Counted from the first letter of the stretch, positions 11,270-37,464 are shown. The stretch: 64,000 bases of DNA from Dreissena polymorpha (GCF_020536995.1 NC_068365.1:34247067-34311066), one strand, 5' to 3'. Made by a program: numbers and translations. The notes: generated from the sequence alone by a model not told the origin.

Positions 11270-13004
11270 TTAACATAAGCTGTTTAAGTGTTCAAGTGTT
11301 AGTTTTAGATCCAAACCTTTCAATCTCAATACACAGTATTAAACTGAAGTTTTATTTTTAATAACCACAAAGCAATATGTTTAACTAGTTATAATATTTA
11401 GGAATAGCTTTTAGGTACTAAACATTTTTCATAATTATTATAAAACTGTTATATAAATGTTCATATGATTTCTTTTTAATGTCTGATCTTTCTTTATTTT
11501 ACTTGTTATATACATGTAAAACGTGTTTTAGTATTATTGTATTTATCGATGCATTTGTAACTGCACTTATTGATGTTTAGCTCAACTTGAATCATCGACC
11601 ATTGCGTTCATGCACTGTTTATCTAAGTTAGAGAGAGCTGTATATGTTTTGATTTGTTTGTTTTTCGCTGTTTTATCGTTTATTTATCGCTCAGCGTTTC
11701 ATTCTTGCTTGCGTATATCACATCTTATGTCTTTTGAGTGTTTTATTTGAACACCAGTTTTTACCCTGTGTATGTAAAACCAACTGTTAAACTTTTATTG
11801 TCATGTTTAAATAAGAATTACATGCGTGTGTATTTTCATTTATTGTCATTCGTTACATAAATTTATAAGATTTATACGCTGTGTACAACTGTAATTTCTC
11901 ATCGCAATAATAAAGTATGCTATTGTTAAACCGTATCGAATTTTAGTTAATCTTTTGTTCCAATTGAAATGTTAAATCGATAAATATTCTATTACCCGTT
12001 ATTTGTCATTACGCCAGTAAGCATAAAGTGCTTAAGGTATTTTAAAGCTAATCTGTATATGCGTCGTAAATCAACTTTATATTAAAAATCAATGAGCTCG
12101 AGAATTGAAAGCATAGAAAGTTATTTGATATATGTGTCCGTTTTCTAAAATACCCATCTTCGAGGGATCTTGAAACGCACTAAAGGCTAGTTAATGCAAA
12201 TAAAATAAAATACGTACCGAATGAAAACATTGCATTTAGTGTTATTGTGTTTGAATTAGATGCACATGTATCTAAAAAAACTACCTTCAGCTATGGGACT
12301 TTTTTGGTTAAAGATCTAACTTATCAGTTTGAAGTCACATAAAGGGGGGGGGGGGGTACTCACAAAATAGTCAAGATTGCGACGTCAATTCCGAGACGTG
12401 TAATTTTGCCGTTTAACTTTTGTTTAATTTTTAAATGCCGCTAACTTTCCAGTCATATCAGTAACACAGTGATTATCGTTCAATTTTTGTAAATATTCGC
12501 TTTATATCTCGATTGTACTTGCTACGAATTTAATTAGCAGGATGTGTAATCGATCGATTTCCAAATTAAATGAAGGTTCTAGACCCCCCTCCCCCCGAAC
12601 TCGTGTGCTTTGATATGAATAATAAATGATCAGCTATGAGTATTTACGATGCATTTGTTGTAGAAAAAAACGCAAAGTTAATATTTCTTACTGAATTTAT
12701 GTAGTTTATGATTTAATAAGATGTAAGATATATACGAATGTATGTATACATTCGATGAAATTTTAATGAAACTATCCTACCAGGCCGCCAACGCATGAAA
12801 ACCGATTAACCGCTTTACATGATAAGAAAACAATGATCTGTTGATACTTGCACCCACTATTGAAATCTAGAGGAGGATATAAGTAATTCTTTTAAACGCT
12901 TTGGATTATAAATATTATGTTCCAATTATTGATTAAAAAATAAAACTAATAACATGTTTAAGGCAGATATACAGTTTATACGATGTAAAAGTGGTCGTGA
13001 ATCG
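11270..13004. other. No gene seen; short G and C tracts
   Basis: AT-rich intergenic DNA with a G tract at about 12343-12356 and a C-rich tract at about 12582-12597. No exon or repeat family was recognised. Confidence 0.4.
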
Positions 13005-13005
13005 A

Positions 13006-13100
13006 CGACGACGATGATGATGATGATGATAATGATGGTGATGATGATGATAATGATGATGACGATGATGATGATGATGATGATAATAATGATGATGATG
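13006..13100. repeat. Imperfect GAT/GAC microsatellite
   Basis: A run of GATGAT with interspersed GAC, AAT and GGT triplets. It creates poly-Met and poly-Ile open frames on the two strands, which are artefacts. Confidence 0.95.
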
Positions 13101-13180
13101 CCCTCCCTGATAAGCCTGCGCGGCTTTCCAATGCTAATCGAGGACGATACTTTACGCAAACGCATTATGTCCGGTTTATT
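13098..13180. repeat. Foldback repeat, one-arm fragment
   Basis: CCTGATAAGCCTGCGCGG, then GAGGACGATACTTTACGCAA and CATTATGTCCGG, match the right arm and tail of the palindromic family. The fragment directly abuts the microsatellite. Confidence 0.65.
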
Positions 13181-13722
13181 ATGAAATCAATGTTTGACAG
13201 AAAAAAACTACCTCAGTCTGCCAACAAGTAAAAAGACCGGAGAACACGTACAATAAGGTTCACCTCTGTGTGCATAAGCACGCAATTGCCTAGCGCTATA
13301 AACGTATTGTGGCATGGTTGTATGTAGAACTGTGGTGGGAACATTCAGGAATCGATCTGATTAGCATGCACTCGTTTAATCTCAGTTTAAGACCGGTTTT
13401 ATGTGCCGGTTGATTCAGGAGATCGATAGCCCATTTAGACCAAGGGCGCTGTTCAAGTGCAGGACTGGTGTATCAATAATTAATTATATTGCTGAATAAA
13501 GAAAGTCAGAGCTAAATCAGTTTTATAATTTTGTATATGATCCCACTCTGTAAGTCATTGAAAAACAGCATGGCTGATAATGTTCATTTAAACAACTATT
13601 GATTGACCGACCGACTGAGTGAGGGAATGACTCGAACATTATATGTCTTACTTATTTAATAACTGGCATACGATTTAATGGACTGACTTCCTGAGCGACT
13701 CATCATAAACGCAATAAGTCGC

Positions 13723-13912
13723 AGTGATGTAGTGGACATGGTGTCCGTCTAGCGATCGGGAGGTCACGGGTTCTATACCCACTGTGGGAGCGTTCTTTAG
13801 GTTTCCCCATAGACAACATGTACTTGTTCTAATCCCCAGAAACGGAATCGATAGCGTTTCGAATAAGCCTCAGGCTTTCTATGCAATCTAGCCAAAACAA
13901 ATAGGTTTAAAC
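13723..13912 (+). mobile_element. tRNA-derived SINE with 14-bp target duplication
   Basis: The head has A-box-like GTGATGTAGTGGACATGG and B-box-like GGTCACGGGTTCTATACCC. The body contains TGTGGGAGCGTTCTTTAGG and the tail ends AATAGGTTTAAACT. The direct repeat AACGCAATAAGTCG flanks both ends (13709-13722 and 13913-13926), showing insertion by target-primed reverse transcription. This is the best-preserved of four copies seen here. Confidence 0.85.
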
Positions 13913-13926
13913 TAACGCAATAAGTC

Positions 13927-15553
13927 GGTGTGGCACGAACATCCGGACGCGCTCTCTTTCGCGTAGAATCTTTTGAAATCGAATCTATATACACTTACAA
14001 ACTAAAATTATCTGTTTGTTTGCATTTTGTAATGGATTTAATTTTATTCAACCATCTTATATTTATGGTAATTTCTATTTGCATATCAAGTCACATCTAA
14101 TAAACCAAACGTTCCAATCGTCATTTCTGTAATGCTACACTTTGTGAGCTTCCGCTATAAAGCCGAAAAAGTTTTGTTCCACAAAAATGGGATAAGTATA
14201 TGTGTCATTTTTTGTAGCTTTTTGTACATTATATGAGTTATTTTTCCTTTTCAATAAACTTATACCATTTTTGAAATCTACTTTATCGTTATGCAGCATT
14301 CAGTTTTAAATGCAACCGTTGATTTTAGGAAATTTATTCGAGTGTAGAAAATCTGAACGAAAACTCAACCGGGAAAACCAAACACAAGTTAAGGGGCGGC
14401 ACGAACAATTAGGGTCGATCGGGTCCATAATAAATATAACATTATTAACCCTTATAATTTTACTAAGTCTAGCATGTAACAAGTTAAATGTAACATTCGA
14501 ACAGGCACAATTATCTTTAATATGGTCTGGTATATATAAACCTATACAATATTTGGCCAATTAATATCCTCTACGCGATAAAAACATAGACACACATTTT
14601 ACATAATATATATTTAATGGCATTACACTTGCTATCGATTTAATAGTCTAGTCGGTGTCTTTAATGTAATGTAAGGCGAATGTGGCTACATAATAATTCA
14701 TTGATGCCCAAGCTACAACCACAGGTTGCACATTTTCCCCTGTTTGCGTCTTGAGGCTTATCCCGCCCCTTCCGTGTTGGCTTAGACCCGGTTCTTCTTG
14801 GCCGCTTTGATCCACTGGCGACAGCATGTATACCACTGTTGTCTTTGCACTTCACCAGCTCATGTGTTCTGGTAGTGTTCAGACATTGTTGAAGTGTAAG
14901 ATCATACGTTTTTCATGATGGAACAAAACAGATTACAACAAAACATATTTTTTATTTAAACTTAAGAATATAAAGCTCATCGTTATATACCAAACAAACT
15001 TCATTTTGAAGAAACCAATTTAAAAAGCTTATCATTACACTTCATATTTATGTGATGAAGATAAGAATGAGGAATATAATGAAAACTATCCTGCGCCTCT
15101 TGTATACGCTATACAGTATTCATTATCATGACTTGCATTCCCTCCAAACTCGATCTATTTCTCTGTCCGGTCTGATGTAAATAATTAGTTTTTAAAACCA
15201 GACTTTAAATTAATACTATACACATTTGTATTTCAAGAATCAATTAATAACATTTATACTACATAACATATTTTTTATATAGCCTAAATAATTTTAAAAC
15301 AATTGAGAGGATATCAGTTATGAAGTATTTCCAGTGGCGAATCATAAAGGTATGTATGAATGTGGAACGAATCAGACAGCAGAGCTTAGTTATTCCCCTT
15401 ACAAATAAATTTGTTATGAAAAATAAACCCATTTGTTATGAAAGATAAATTAATTTGGCAAATATGTAATTTTGCGAATTTAGACAAATAGTTTTATGGT
15501 TTTTAGGAATTATTTTTTAGAAAATAAAAATATTATGATTAAAACTGTCTGTA
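13927..15553. other. No firm gene; AT-rich DNA upstream of the CCDC28 candidate first exon
   Basis: AT-rich sequence without a recognised repeat. The only GC-richer patch is at 14660-14860, listed separately. Confidence 0.35.
14661..14864 (-). other. Possible unrecognised exon or transposon remnant
   Basis: A GC-richer patch in AT-rich DNA with a minus-strand frame of about 65 codons. The product is basic (SGSKRPRRTGSKPTRKGR) and ends in a Cys-rich CATCGCSLG...LLC. A CxxC near the end of a basic protein could be the tail of a transposase or an isolated exon. No convincing splice site or start was found. Confidence 0.2.
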
Positions 15554-28609
<13,056 letters not shown>

Positions 28610-29150
28610 CAGCCACCTACCACACACAAAATTAATATGTATTTAAAGTTTTTGCTGGATTGTTTCCTGCCCTGTTTGAATGGTTAGCTGGCCGGTAATA
28701 GTAGACCATTTCATTGTCTGAATGATATATAGGGAATACTTTGACATCATTATTTTTGATATGCTAAATACCTCTGTGAAGAAATGGAGACAACTTATGG
28801 TTTGTAGGGCAAAAGTTAAGGATACCATGCCATCAAAAAAATGTTATTGTTTGTTTCTTTTTAAAGCTTTTACATATATGCATCCAAGTTAGTATGCGTG
28901 TCATTCTAAATTGAATTAAATGAAGAAGCCTAAAGATGGTTGAATCAGTCTGTCAGAGGGAAAAAATCATTTCAACGCTAAACAAGTGTTATTATATAAT
29001 GGACTTAAACAACATTATGCTTTTTTCATGTTTGCGAGTCTGCATACTGAAAGCTCAATATAGCAACTCAAAAGTCAAGTTTTTTTGCATGCACAGTTGC
29101 GTGTGTGCGTCCGAGCTTGTAAATGTATAATTCATTTTGCAATTTTGAAA
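28610..29150. other. CCDC28 3' flank
   Basis: AT-rich with no clear polyadenylation hexamer close to the stop at 28607-28609. Further 3' exons cannot be excluded. Confidence 0.3.
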
Positions 29151-29199
29151 TATCTTACCACATAAGTTCACCAGCAAGAGACATCAATAACACCGAACA

Positions 29200-30740
29200 T
29201 AAAATTCAAGCCTCAAAGGTCAACGTCATACTTCGAAGGTCGAAGGTAAAATGTGTAAAAAGAGGCTTATTGGGGGCTCTTATTTTATGATATTACAGGG
29301 TATTCATCATGAAATTTTAAAATAACCTACCCCAAATAACCTTCTGGAGAGAGTGTGTAAACTTAAAATCGGTCTCCCTACCTCTAAAGTCAAGGTCACT
29401 TTCTGAGGTCAAATATAAAATTTTTTGCCATAAAATTTCTCGTCTGGACTGAAACTTGTCAGTCATTCGCAATTTTTATATACTAGTTAGCCAGAAATGT
29501 TCACATTTAAAAAAAGAGTTCTCAGATGTTACATCTTTTGCTCTCAAACAGCGTGGTAGCCACGCTCAGGCAAGTTAAGGCAGTTGACTGGGCTAAAATT
29601 TGCAGAGCATTGTTGAGATTACAAGGAAAAACAGAATTTTTTTTGTCAAAGAATAAAAATAAATCAATATTAGAAATTTAGGCAATTTAATGAATTTTAA
29701 GCACTATGATATTCACAAAAAATATATTCATTGTGTAAAATGGTTCATGTTGAGGCAGGTAATTATTTCAATTTAATAACTTCAATTGATGCCAAATTGG
29801 CTCAGCAAAATGATTTGGAAAATCCGTATATTAAACAATGCATCGCACTGTACACTTCGATGCTGTAATCATATTGGACATCGGAACGTACCGAGCTAGA
29901 ATCGGGTGTATAATTTTTTTTTCTATCTGACTTCAAGTGAATTATATGACTATTTTTCTGTAGTAAAGCCTTTTACACCATTGTCACTTTAAACACTGTT
30001 TATGGTTACATAATCTTAAATTAACAATAAACTTGTAGCAATTTTTTTTGTTAACTTTATTGATACTAAACGGTCATATGTAGCGTCCAAGATTCAGATT
30101 ATTTAGGTATAAAATGTGGGTTAAATGGTCTTTAAAATGCACTAGAGACGTTCTTTGTTTCTATGTATAAAAAAAAATTCCGTACACCCCTGGAATGACC
30201 GAATATACTGCATTGGCTAAAATTTGGGTCTGGCTACGCCACTGTCAAAGGACAAGGTTACAATTTAAAGTCAAATGTCAAATATGGCAAAACAACTGCT
30301 TGTAATTCAGTATTATTAAAAAAATAACTAAGCACAAATGTTCAACACGCGGAGACAGCATGTCATGTGTAACATCTGTTGCCTTATCTCAAAGGTCAAT
30401 ATCACACTTAGAGGTCAAATGTAAAATTAGGCCATAAAACAGCTTCTCTAGACTGTTAGCCCATCCATAATAAAGCAATTAAAACAATTAACTTACCTCC
30501 AATAGTCATGATGATGAGACCGTTTGTCAACTGCAAAAACATTTAATTACCTCAAAGATGCCACAAGAACAGGTCAAATATTAAAATTGATAATAAAATA
30601 ACTTATCCAGACTGTGACTTCACCATTCCTAGTGTTTTTTACGAAATGCCATGCCACTCATGTTCACCATGTGAAGAAAGTATGTCACCTCTTTAGCATA
30701 GGGTAATTTAACATTTAAAGACCCAATGTCCAACCTGTGC
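29200..30740 (+). repeat. Degenerate tandem repeat with AAGGTCAA motif, interrupted by a hAT-like insert
   Basis: Blocks such as CTCAAAGGTCAA, TCACACTT.GAGGTCAAAT and GTAAAAT recur around 29215, 29390, 30245, 30395, 30550 and 30715 at about 150-bp spacing (allowing for the insert). An old internally repetitive element. Confidence 0.6.
29549..30244. mobile_element. hAT-like non-autonomous element, 696 bp, TCAAA duplication
   Basis: Left end CAGCGTGGTAGCCACGCTC; right end, read inverted, CAGTGGCGTAGCCAGACCC. TCAAA flanks both sides (29544-29548 and 30245-30249). A GGCTAAAATTT block lies near both ends. No transposase frame. Removing it restores CTCTCAAAGGACAAGGTTAC, which matches the sibling unit ATCTCAAAGGTCAATATCAC at about 30390. 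Confidence 0.75.
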
Positions 30741-31335
30741 ATAATTCAGCTTGTAAAATAACCACAAGCACTATCAACAATGTGCCAACAAGTCTCTTGC
30801 AAGTTATATTTTTTTTAAAGCATTTGTTTAAACCTTATTTTTGAGTGAGTAAATTACTATAAAAACTTATACAAAACATCTCTGCTCTACTTTATTTCAA
30901 CAATTTGTAAAGGGAAGTAATTGATGTATTGATGTTTTCACTTTTAAACTCGTGATAATAGATCTTTGACAAGTAAACAAATTACAGGCTAAGTGTTTTA
31001 TGCAAATGACATATCAAGAATTTGTATCAACCACTGCCTGTAATACGTTACCTGCATTATAAATATATTGTTACCATTGTCATGTTCACACACTTAAAAT
31101 TGGCTGGGGACAGTTTAGATGAGAATTATAATACAAAAGCTAATATAAATATATATTTTTTATTAATTTAAAAGATGTGTTTCTTAACACCTGTTATGTT
31201 TTATCAACAACCGGTAACTCTAAAATGTTTGTATTTGATGTCATGTGGAGTTGAGTGAAAGTTTTGTTGTGAATAGTATATTTTGGGTATATTGTAGATA
31301 GATCTACACCAATAATGTCCTCGATCTTGGAGAAA

Positions 31336-31530
31336 GGAGGCGTAATGCATATGAGTTAAGTATGGCCCCAGGGTAGCCTGTGCAGTCTGTACAAGCCAAT
31401 CAGGGCTGACATTTTCCACTTATATTCGTCGTTTTCTAGGCAGAAAGCATCGCCCTGATACTGCACAGGCTAATCTGGGAATACACTTTACGCACATACA
31501 TCAACCCCCCCTTTTTTCCCCAGGGCAATG
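31336..31530. repeat. Foldback repeat, full length
   Basis: GTAGCCTGTGCAGTCTGTAC, CAATCAGGGCTGACATTTTC, CTGCACAGGCTAATCTGGGA and CACTTTACGCACATACATCA. The right arm is the better preserved. Confidence 0.75.
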
Positions 31531-33004
31531 CTCATCCTGGCAAGTAAAATCCATTTTTTAACAGTATCATTATATCCTTAACATGTCACAAGTCAGCAAG
31601 TGCAGAGAAATCATGGCTATGAAAGTCAAAGAAGAAAATGAACAACACGTCGGGGGAAGAATATGGATCATGGTATTCTGTGTTGGACTGTACATCAACG
31701 TTTAAGCACTGATGATCGGCGTGATATTGTGATTGCACCATACTTTTTTCCAACAAATTGACTAGATTTGCCCGTTAAGGGGTTTCTAAAGGTATTTTCG
31801 GTTGGTCATGCACGATTGCTACCTAACTATTTGATTATTATGTAGGACATTTCACAAAGAATATGCTGAAATATGCAAATGTGTTTTGTGAATTTACTCT
31901 TCTACATGTATTATCAATTATTTTGTATTGTTAACTAGTTATTCAATTCAATGCAAATGTGTTTTGCGTATTTACTCTACTATATGAATTTTAAATTATT
32001 TTGTATTGTTAACTAGTTATTCAATTCAATTAATGAATTGTTTGTACATATATATGCGGTTTATTGTGTTCTCGTAGTATTAAATTTAAAATACATGGGA
32101 TAAACAGCAACAAACCAGTATTTATTAATCATTTTAATTAATGAACATGTGTGGACTATCTATGATGTTGATATTTATCTGACATTTATAGTGAAATAGG
32201 TTGTTTGCTTCCTAGTTTCAAGTGTCGGTAACCATAAATTAATTATTTTCTTACACATTTAAACTCAATACAAATGTTTGAGTTTTCTGTTAACATATAT
32301 CAACTGCGTTTGCAATTTTGTTAAAATTAATTATATTTGGTAAAGAATTCCTCAAAATATTATGAAGATTAGGTTATTCAAATCTTGTTTACATGTACAT
32401 ACTGTTTGCATGATATAAAATGTAGTAAACTAACTTTTAGTTGTTAAACATAAATATAAGACATAGCAAAACAAGTCCTAACTATGTTTTGCAAGCCACA
32501 TAATACAATACACAATATACAATACACATACATGGATTTTGACAGCATTTAGCAAATATTATTAAATAATAACACAATTTCACGCATCATCTGAAAACCA
32601 GAAGGTAAAAAAAAATTTTTTGGGGACCTTAAATGATATCTTAACACTGTTAAATAGAGAATGTGCAGAGCTTGATCTCACTAGTTGTCTTTTTCCGAAA
32701 TGTGTAACATTAGATTGATAATAGGATTTGTAACTGCAGAACTATTCCTTTATTTTAAACATTTATACTGACATTAATGCTTCAATAACATTGTACAACA
32801 TATTTATAGAAAATAAAAGAGAGGACAAGCAAATTTCAGTTGTTCAGGTTTTAAACTGTTTACCCAAAATATGTTCCAGCGTTTTATACGCCAGATCAAT
32901 TGTGTAATATCGATTGACAATATGAAAAACATGGATGAAAACGGCAACAACAAACCATTTGTTTTCCATTCAAGATACGATTGACTTTAGCGGGAGCATG
33001 ATAT
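31531..33004. other. No gene seen; 78-bp duplication
   Basis: AT-rich DNA. The only structure seen is a two-copy tandem repeat at 31873-32030. Confidence 0.4.
31873..32030. repeat. Tandem duplication, 78 bp, two copies
   Basis: ATGCAAATGTGTTTTG starts at 31873 and 31951; both copies end ATTGTTAACTAGTTATTCAA, TTCAAT. A handful of substitutions separate them. Confidence 0.85.
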
Positions 33005-33560
33005 CTAGCATTTATTTTAGCTCACTCAAGCTCAAAGTTCTCATTATGAGCTAATGTGGTCACCTTATGTACTTCTTTCGTCTTCGTGGGTCAAAAGTCG
33101 TCAACTAATAACTTATTATCACACTAGAGGAACTATTTTTCTTCAAATCTTGGTGTAATTTGTTCCGAATTCTGTTTATCTAGACCTTATAATGGCCGAG
33201 TTCGAATCTTTGTCACATGTATTCAAAAACAGATCACGAGGTCAAATCGTTTGAAATCTTGTAATCCATGAACAGAGGTCTCGTGTGTTGCTCAATCTAA
33301 ATGAAACTTGGTTAGAATGTTTCTCTTTGCGATATCTCGGCCAAGTTTAAATCTGGGGCACGTGCATCACAAGAACTAAGTCACCTGGTAAAATCTAAGA
33401 CCCATCTAACCACATTAGAAGTCACATTTATGATAACGTTTTGATTAAACTTGGTCAGCATCTTTATGATAATATATATCCAAACTCTGAGTTTGATTAT
33501 TGATCATGTGCGTCTTAAAACTTTGTCACAAGATTAAACCGTAGATAAACCTTGTTATCA
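33005..33560 (+). repeat. Dispersed repeat D, copy 2
   Basis: AGCTCACTCAAGCTCAAAGT, TATGAGCTAATGTGGTCACC, then units with ATGAAACTTGGTTAGAATG and TTGATTAAACTTGGTCAGCA. Diverged. Confidence 0.5.
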
Positions 33561-34136
33561 GACGATAGGCCAAAGTTATGTCTGTTCAAGTACCGCTATT
33601 TAAGCATCACTTGCGTTACATCAAATAATCGAGCGTTTTGCTCAACAAATAATGTGTCTGCATTCTTGATAATAATAGTATTTACACACCTATGCTCAAC
33701 AGGCAATTTTCTGTATTCATGTGTTTTGTACGTTGTACATATAACATAACACTTGTATTACAGTCATTTTAACATTTATTAAACTATGCTATTTTTGAAA
33801 AATTGATTTCATAGTCGCATAAACAAAGAGAACACTTAGTTCGTTGACCATTTTGACGGGATAAATGATACCACAAACACACTAAATTTGACCACGACCA
33901 TAATATTTTATCGACGTATTCATATGAGTTTGGTGTAGACCTTGATTTATTACGATTTGCAACGGGGAAGATTTGCAAATGTTCCTGTTACAGTGAGTGC
34001 CGACAATTGTTACATGTAGACCAATACATTTCGTAACAGTTTGCTCTTTAATTATACCGAATTGTTGATAAAAATAGTAAAATAAACATTAATTAACCTC
34101 TGCAGTTAAACGTAAGTTATTTATTAACAAAAATCC
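33561..34136. other. No gene seen
   Basis: AT-rich, with no exon or repeat recognised. Confidence 0.35.
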
Positions 34137-34203
34137 TGTCTAGGCAGTAAGCTGCGCCCATCATAAGCCTGTGCGCACATGCATAAAGCTGTTTTCCCAG
34201 AAC
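34137..34203. repeat. Foldback repeat, internally deleted fragment
   Basis: CTGTCTAGGCAGTAAGCTGC, CATCATAAGCCTGTGCGCAC and GCATAAAGCTGTTTTCCCAG: arm and tail remnants only. Confidence 0.5.
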
Positions 34204-34719
34204 GCATCTCGTACGGTGAACGTCTTTCAAAGCTGTTAAAATCGTTCCAACCAGTTGCATATCTTTGTCGCCAGAGCTGCTCACTTTAAAAGAACATATA
34301 AGATCTTACTAACATACATTTAAAACGGATAAAAGATTGATGGATACAAAACTAAAATCTTGGCTGAGAAGTGGAACCACAGTACCAACTAATTAAATTA
34401 GTTTTGAGCAGATTTGTTCATACGAACCACTTGGGGTTCTGCAATAAATAGGAGAAAACGTGCTGGTATCGTCGCAACGCTAATGTCGACAATGTTTGTG
34501 CACATTTCAGTAAGCAAAGCATTAATAGAACACATGAAGAAAACTGTTTTGTAAGAACCAGTTAATATGAAATAAAGGTATTTGCAATCACGGAAAAATA
34601 AATGATTTGTCGTAGAGTCGGACTGCTGTTACAATTCAAATGAACTTATTGATAGGAGGGCGCTTTAAAAACTTGTTTTATCTGAACTATACGTATTATA
34701 GTACACAATATCAATTCCT

Positions 34720-35045
34720 CTAAGTTATCGGACACCCTATTTTTTAGCAAAAATAAGTTATTTTTCGTGACTCAAAAAGTTTTGGAAATAAGGATTTTCG
34801 TTTTTATGAATGTCTCTTAATGTTTGGACAGTATATTTAACCGCGCTATTCTACAGACTTCGGCCCGGTTTTTGCTTATCTCGTGCCACTTCGATCATGG
34901 ATATTTTACAACTGGATTAAGGGAATAAAACCTGTCAGATGCATGCCTGAGGGCAATGGACCATCAAATTTGCATAATTGGGTGCATAACCATGTATACC
35001 GGTAGAAAATCATGGATTCACAAAACAGCATTTGAAACAGTGTCG
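34720..35045 (+). repeat. Dispersed repeat C, copy 2
   Basis: Same block order as 17150-17495: GGACACCC, TTTGGACAGTATATT, GTCAGATGCATGCCTGAGGG, CAATGGACCAT, ATAACCATGTATACCGGTAG. Same orientation as copy 1. Confidence 0.55.
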
Positions 35046-35619
35046 TCCTATTTAGGAAGCAGACTGTTTTCTTTTTTTACTTTTGTGTTCTATACCATTT
35101 CCGACAAGAGTTAGCAAAGCTGTCAAGTTGTAATTATTATTTTGAAAGCAGAAAATGAAAATGTAATCACAAGAGAATTATTGCAAGTTGATTTCAAGCT
35201 TTTATTTCAATGAACTATAATTTTGGACACCTGAATTTGTGTCTCCAAATTTTTGAAAACATGCACTGTTTTAGTTTTTTTACGTATCTACATTTTCGAA
35301 AAATAAAACTGTTATATTTTAAGTGTCTGAAAACGTTGAGTAATTACGGTATACCAAGGAGCGTATATTAATGACTATCTAGAGTCCGTGGGTATACAGC
35401 GGTATTAAACTTTTGTTATCAACGCGGTGTAAATATCATGGAGCGCACTTGAGTGTCAACCGGACTCTCGACCAAACCTAGAAAGTAAACAGTGCGGAAC
35501 TTCTACCTTAAAATATCGGCACAAACTGCACAAACAACTGTCTTTTATGCACTAAAGATTTATGCAAATGTATTTCAATAACTTGAGATATTTGCAAAAC
35601 TAACGTTTGTAACGTTTTG

Positions 35620-36115
35620 TTTCCATATTGTCCAGCCCGTGTGTAAGCCCATGAAAACCCTGTTGATACGGCACCCCGAATACATAGTGTCCAATCATCA
35701 TGAAACTTGGTCAGAGGATTTGTCCTAATGATATCTAGGACGAGTTCGAAAATGGTTCTAGTTGGTTGAAAAACATGGCCACAAGGAGGCGGGACACTTA
35801 TGTGGCTATAGTAAAACCTTGTTAACACTCTAGAGCACCCATTTATTGTTCAATCTTTATTTGGTCAGAACATTTATTTTAATGATATATTGGATGATTT
35901 CCAAAAATGGTTTCGGTCTGTTTAACAACATGGCCGCCAGGGGGCGGGCAATTCATTCTTATATTGCTATAGTAAAACCTTATTAATACTCTAAAAGCCA
36001 CATTATTAGCTCAATCGTCATGAAACTTGGTCAGACCATTTGTTCTAATGATATATTTGGCTGCACAAAACAGGTCAGTTCGTTTGTATCTAAGGTGAGC
36101 GTCTTTGGGACTTAT
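35620..36115 (+). repeat. Dispersed repeat D, copy 3
   Basis: Units with ATCATGAAACTTGGTCAGAG, AACATGGCCACAAGGAGGCG, TTGTTAACACTCTAGAGCAC and AACATGGCCGCCAGGGGGCG. It ends AACAGGTCAGTTCGTTTGTA, like copy 1, about 175 bp upstream of LRAT gene A. Confidence 0.7.
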
Positions 36116-36288
36116 AGTGCCTATTGTTTATATACCTATAGATATCTCACGTAGTAAAAATAAGTGGAGTTAGTGTCTTTAAGTTCGTGCTACTCAACTG
36201 ATCTGTGCATTATAATTTTCACCGTATTACTATAAACAAACGTTTTATTGGTACCAAATAGTTGTTTATAAAAACATAATATCATAGG

Positions 36289-37464
36289 ATGTTCATGGCT
36301 AACTCAGGATTTGGGGTCTGTTCAGCCAAAGTAGAGGAAATCAACGAGTACAGGTTATTTACACAAAAAACGTTTATTGATACACATGCAGTGCATGAGT
36401 GTTTTTCAGATGTAGATTTAAAATATATCCGGCTTTGCTTATCAATATTTTAATAAACGCAGTAAACAGCATATTTTAAATTTCACAATCTTGACACTTA
36501 CTTTCGCTTTCTATTCTTTTAACACTATGTAGCCTGTTTCATTATAATGTAGAAAGCCATTTATGATATTTACATTCTTACATGTCATATTAATAATTAT
36601 GCGGATTAGTTTATGTCCCAATTCAATACGTACATTACTTTAAGACCATTTTTAATTTTTGATTTATCAGGACGAAAAACATATAGAACAAACTTGAAAT
36701 TAAAAAAGAATATTCCAAACATCTATTGAGATACATCTTTTTTGTGTGTTGTTGTTATTTTAATCTTTCACTACAGCATCATTGGATAGCTAATAAGTTA
36801 TTTCATTTGAAATGTATACCTATAATGTATACAAATTGTGGAAAAAACATAATGTTCCAATCAATTCAATTGGATTGCTGAGCTTTCATTCATGTATAAT
36901 GTGATAGAAATACAAAACATAAAGTAAAGAGCAATTGTGCAACTCCTTTCATGTGCCTTCCTTGTAGATTTGTCAATCATACAGTCATTAAACAAAATAT
37001 ATTGCGTTTTATTCAGGGTTTTGAGCAGCGGTGACCATATTGCAGTTTCTGGCGATAAAAGCGGTGTTGAATACTCTCACCACGGCATATTCATTGGCTA
37101 TGAAAAAGGCGTCGCCGATTTTGGAGGCGAGAACAAACAGGACGCAAAGCCGAGACTCGAAGACATAATGCAGTTCACAAATAAAGGTCAGAGGCGTCTT
37201 TTCCGAATACAATACCCACCTGGACATTGTCTTCCACCGGAAACAGTTGCTAAAAACGCGGAGGATTTGGTTGCCAACCCTACTAAGTGGGGAAATTATG
37301 ATCTTCTGACCAACAATTGTGAACATTTTGCAAGTAAATGCAAAACTGGGAAGGCTGAATCGAATCAGGTTAATTCAAAGATAAACGACGCCATTCAGAA
37401 CCCTGCTCTCTTGTTGGTATATGCCGTCTGCGGCAGTGCCGCTTCCATTCGTAATACTTCTTAA
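36289..37464 (+). CDS. LRAT-domain (NlpC/P60-fold) acyltransferase-like protein A, two exons
   Basis: Exon 2 (37017-37464) encodes an LRAT domain: GDHIAVSG, SHHGIFIGYEKGVADFGG (first His of the triad), FRIQYPP and the nucleophile motif LLTNNCEHFASKCKTGKAES. Exon 1 (36289-36353) encodes MFMANSGFGVCSAKVEEIN plus EYR. Its donor AG|GTTATT and the acceptor TTATTCAG|GG join in phase 2, exactly the junction used in gene B. The product is about 170 aa. Known LRAT and HRASLS/PLAAT enzymes move acyl groups between phospholipids, amines or retinol through Cys and two His. Here the second His (HRASLS VVHLA) falls on VADFG, so that catalytic position is changed, as I recall for several invertebrate members. 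There is no signal peptide and only a weak C-terminal hydrophobic stretch (LLLVYAVCG). AATAAA lies at 37515-37520. Exon 2 is secure; exon 1 is inferred. Confidence 0.8.

Noticed and set aside
12926-13184. Poly-Met and poly-Ile open frames on both strands
   Set aside because: Produced by the GAT/ATG microsatellite; no flanking coding signal.
37009-37326. 105-codon minus-strand frame
   Set aside because: Antisense shadow of the LRAT A domain exon.
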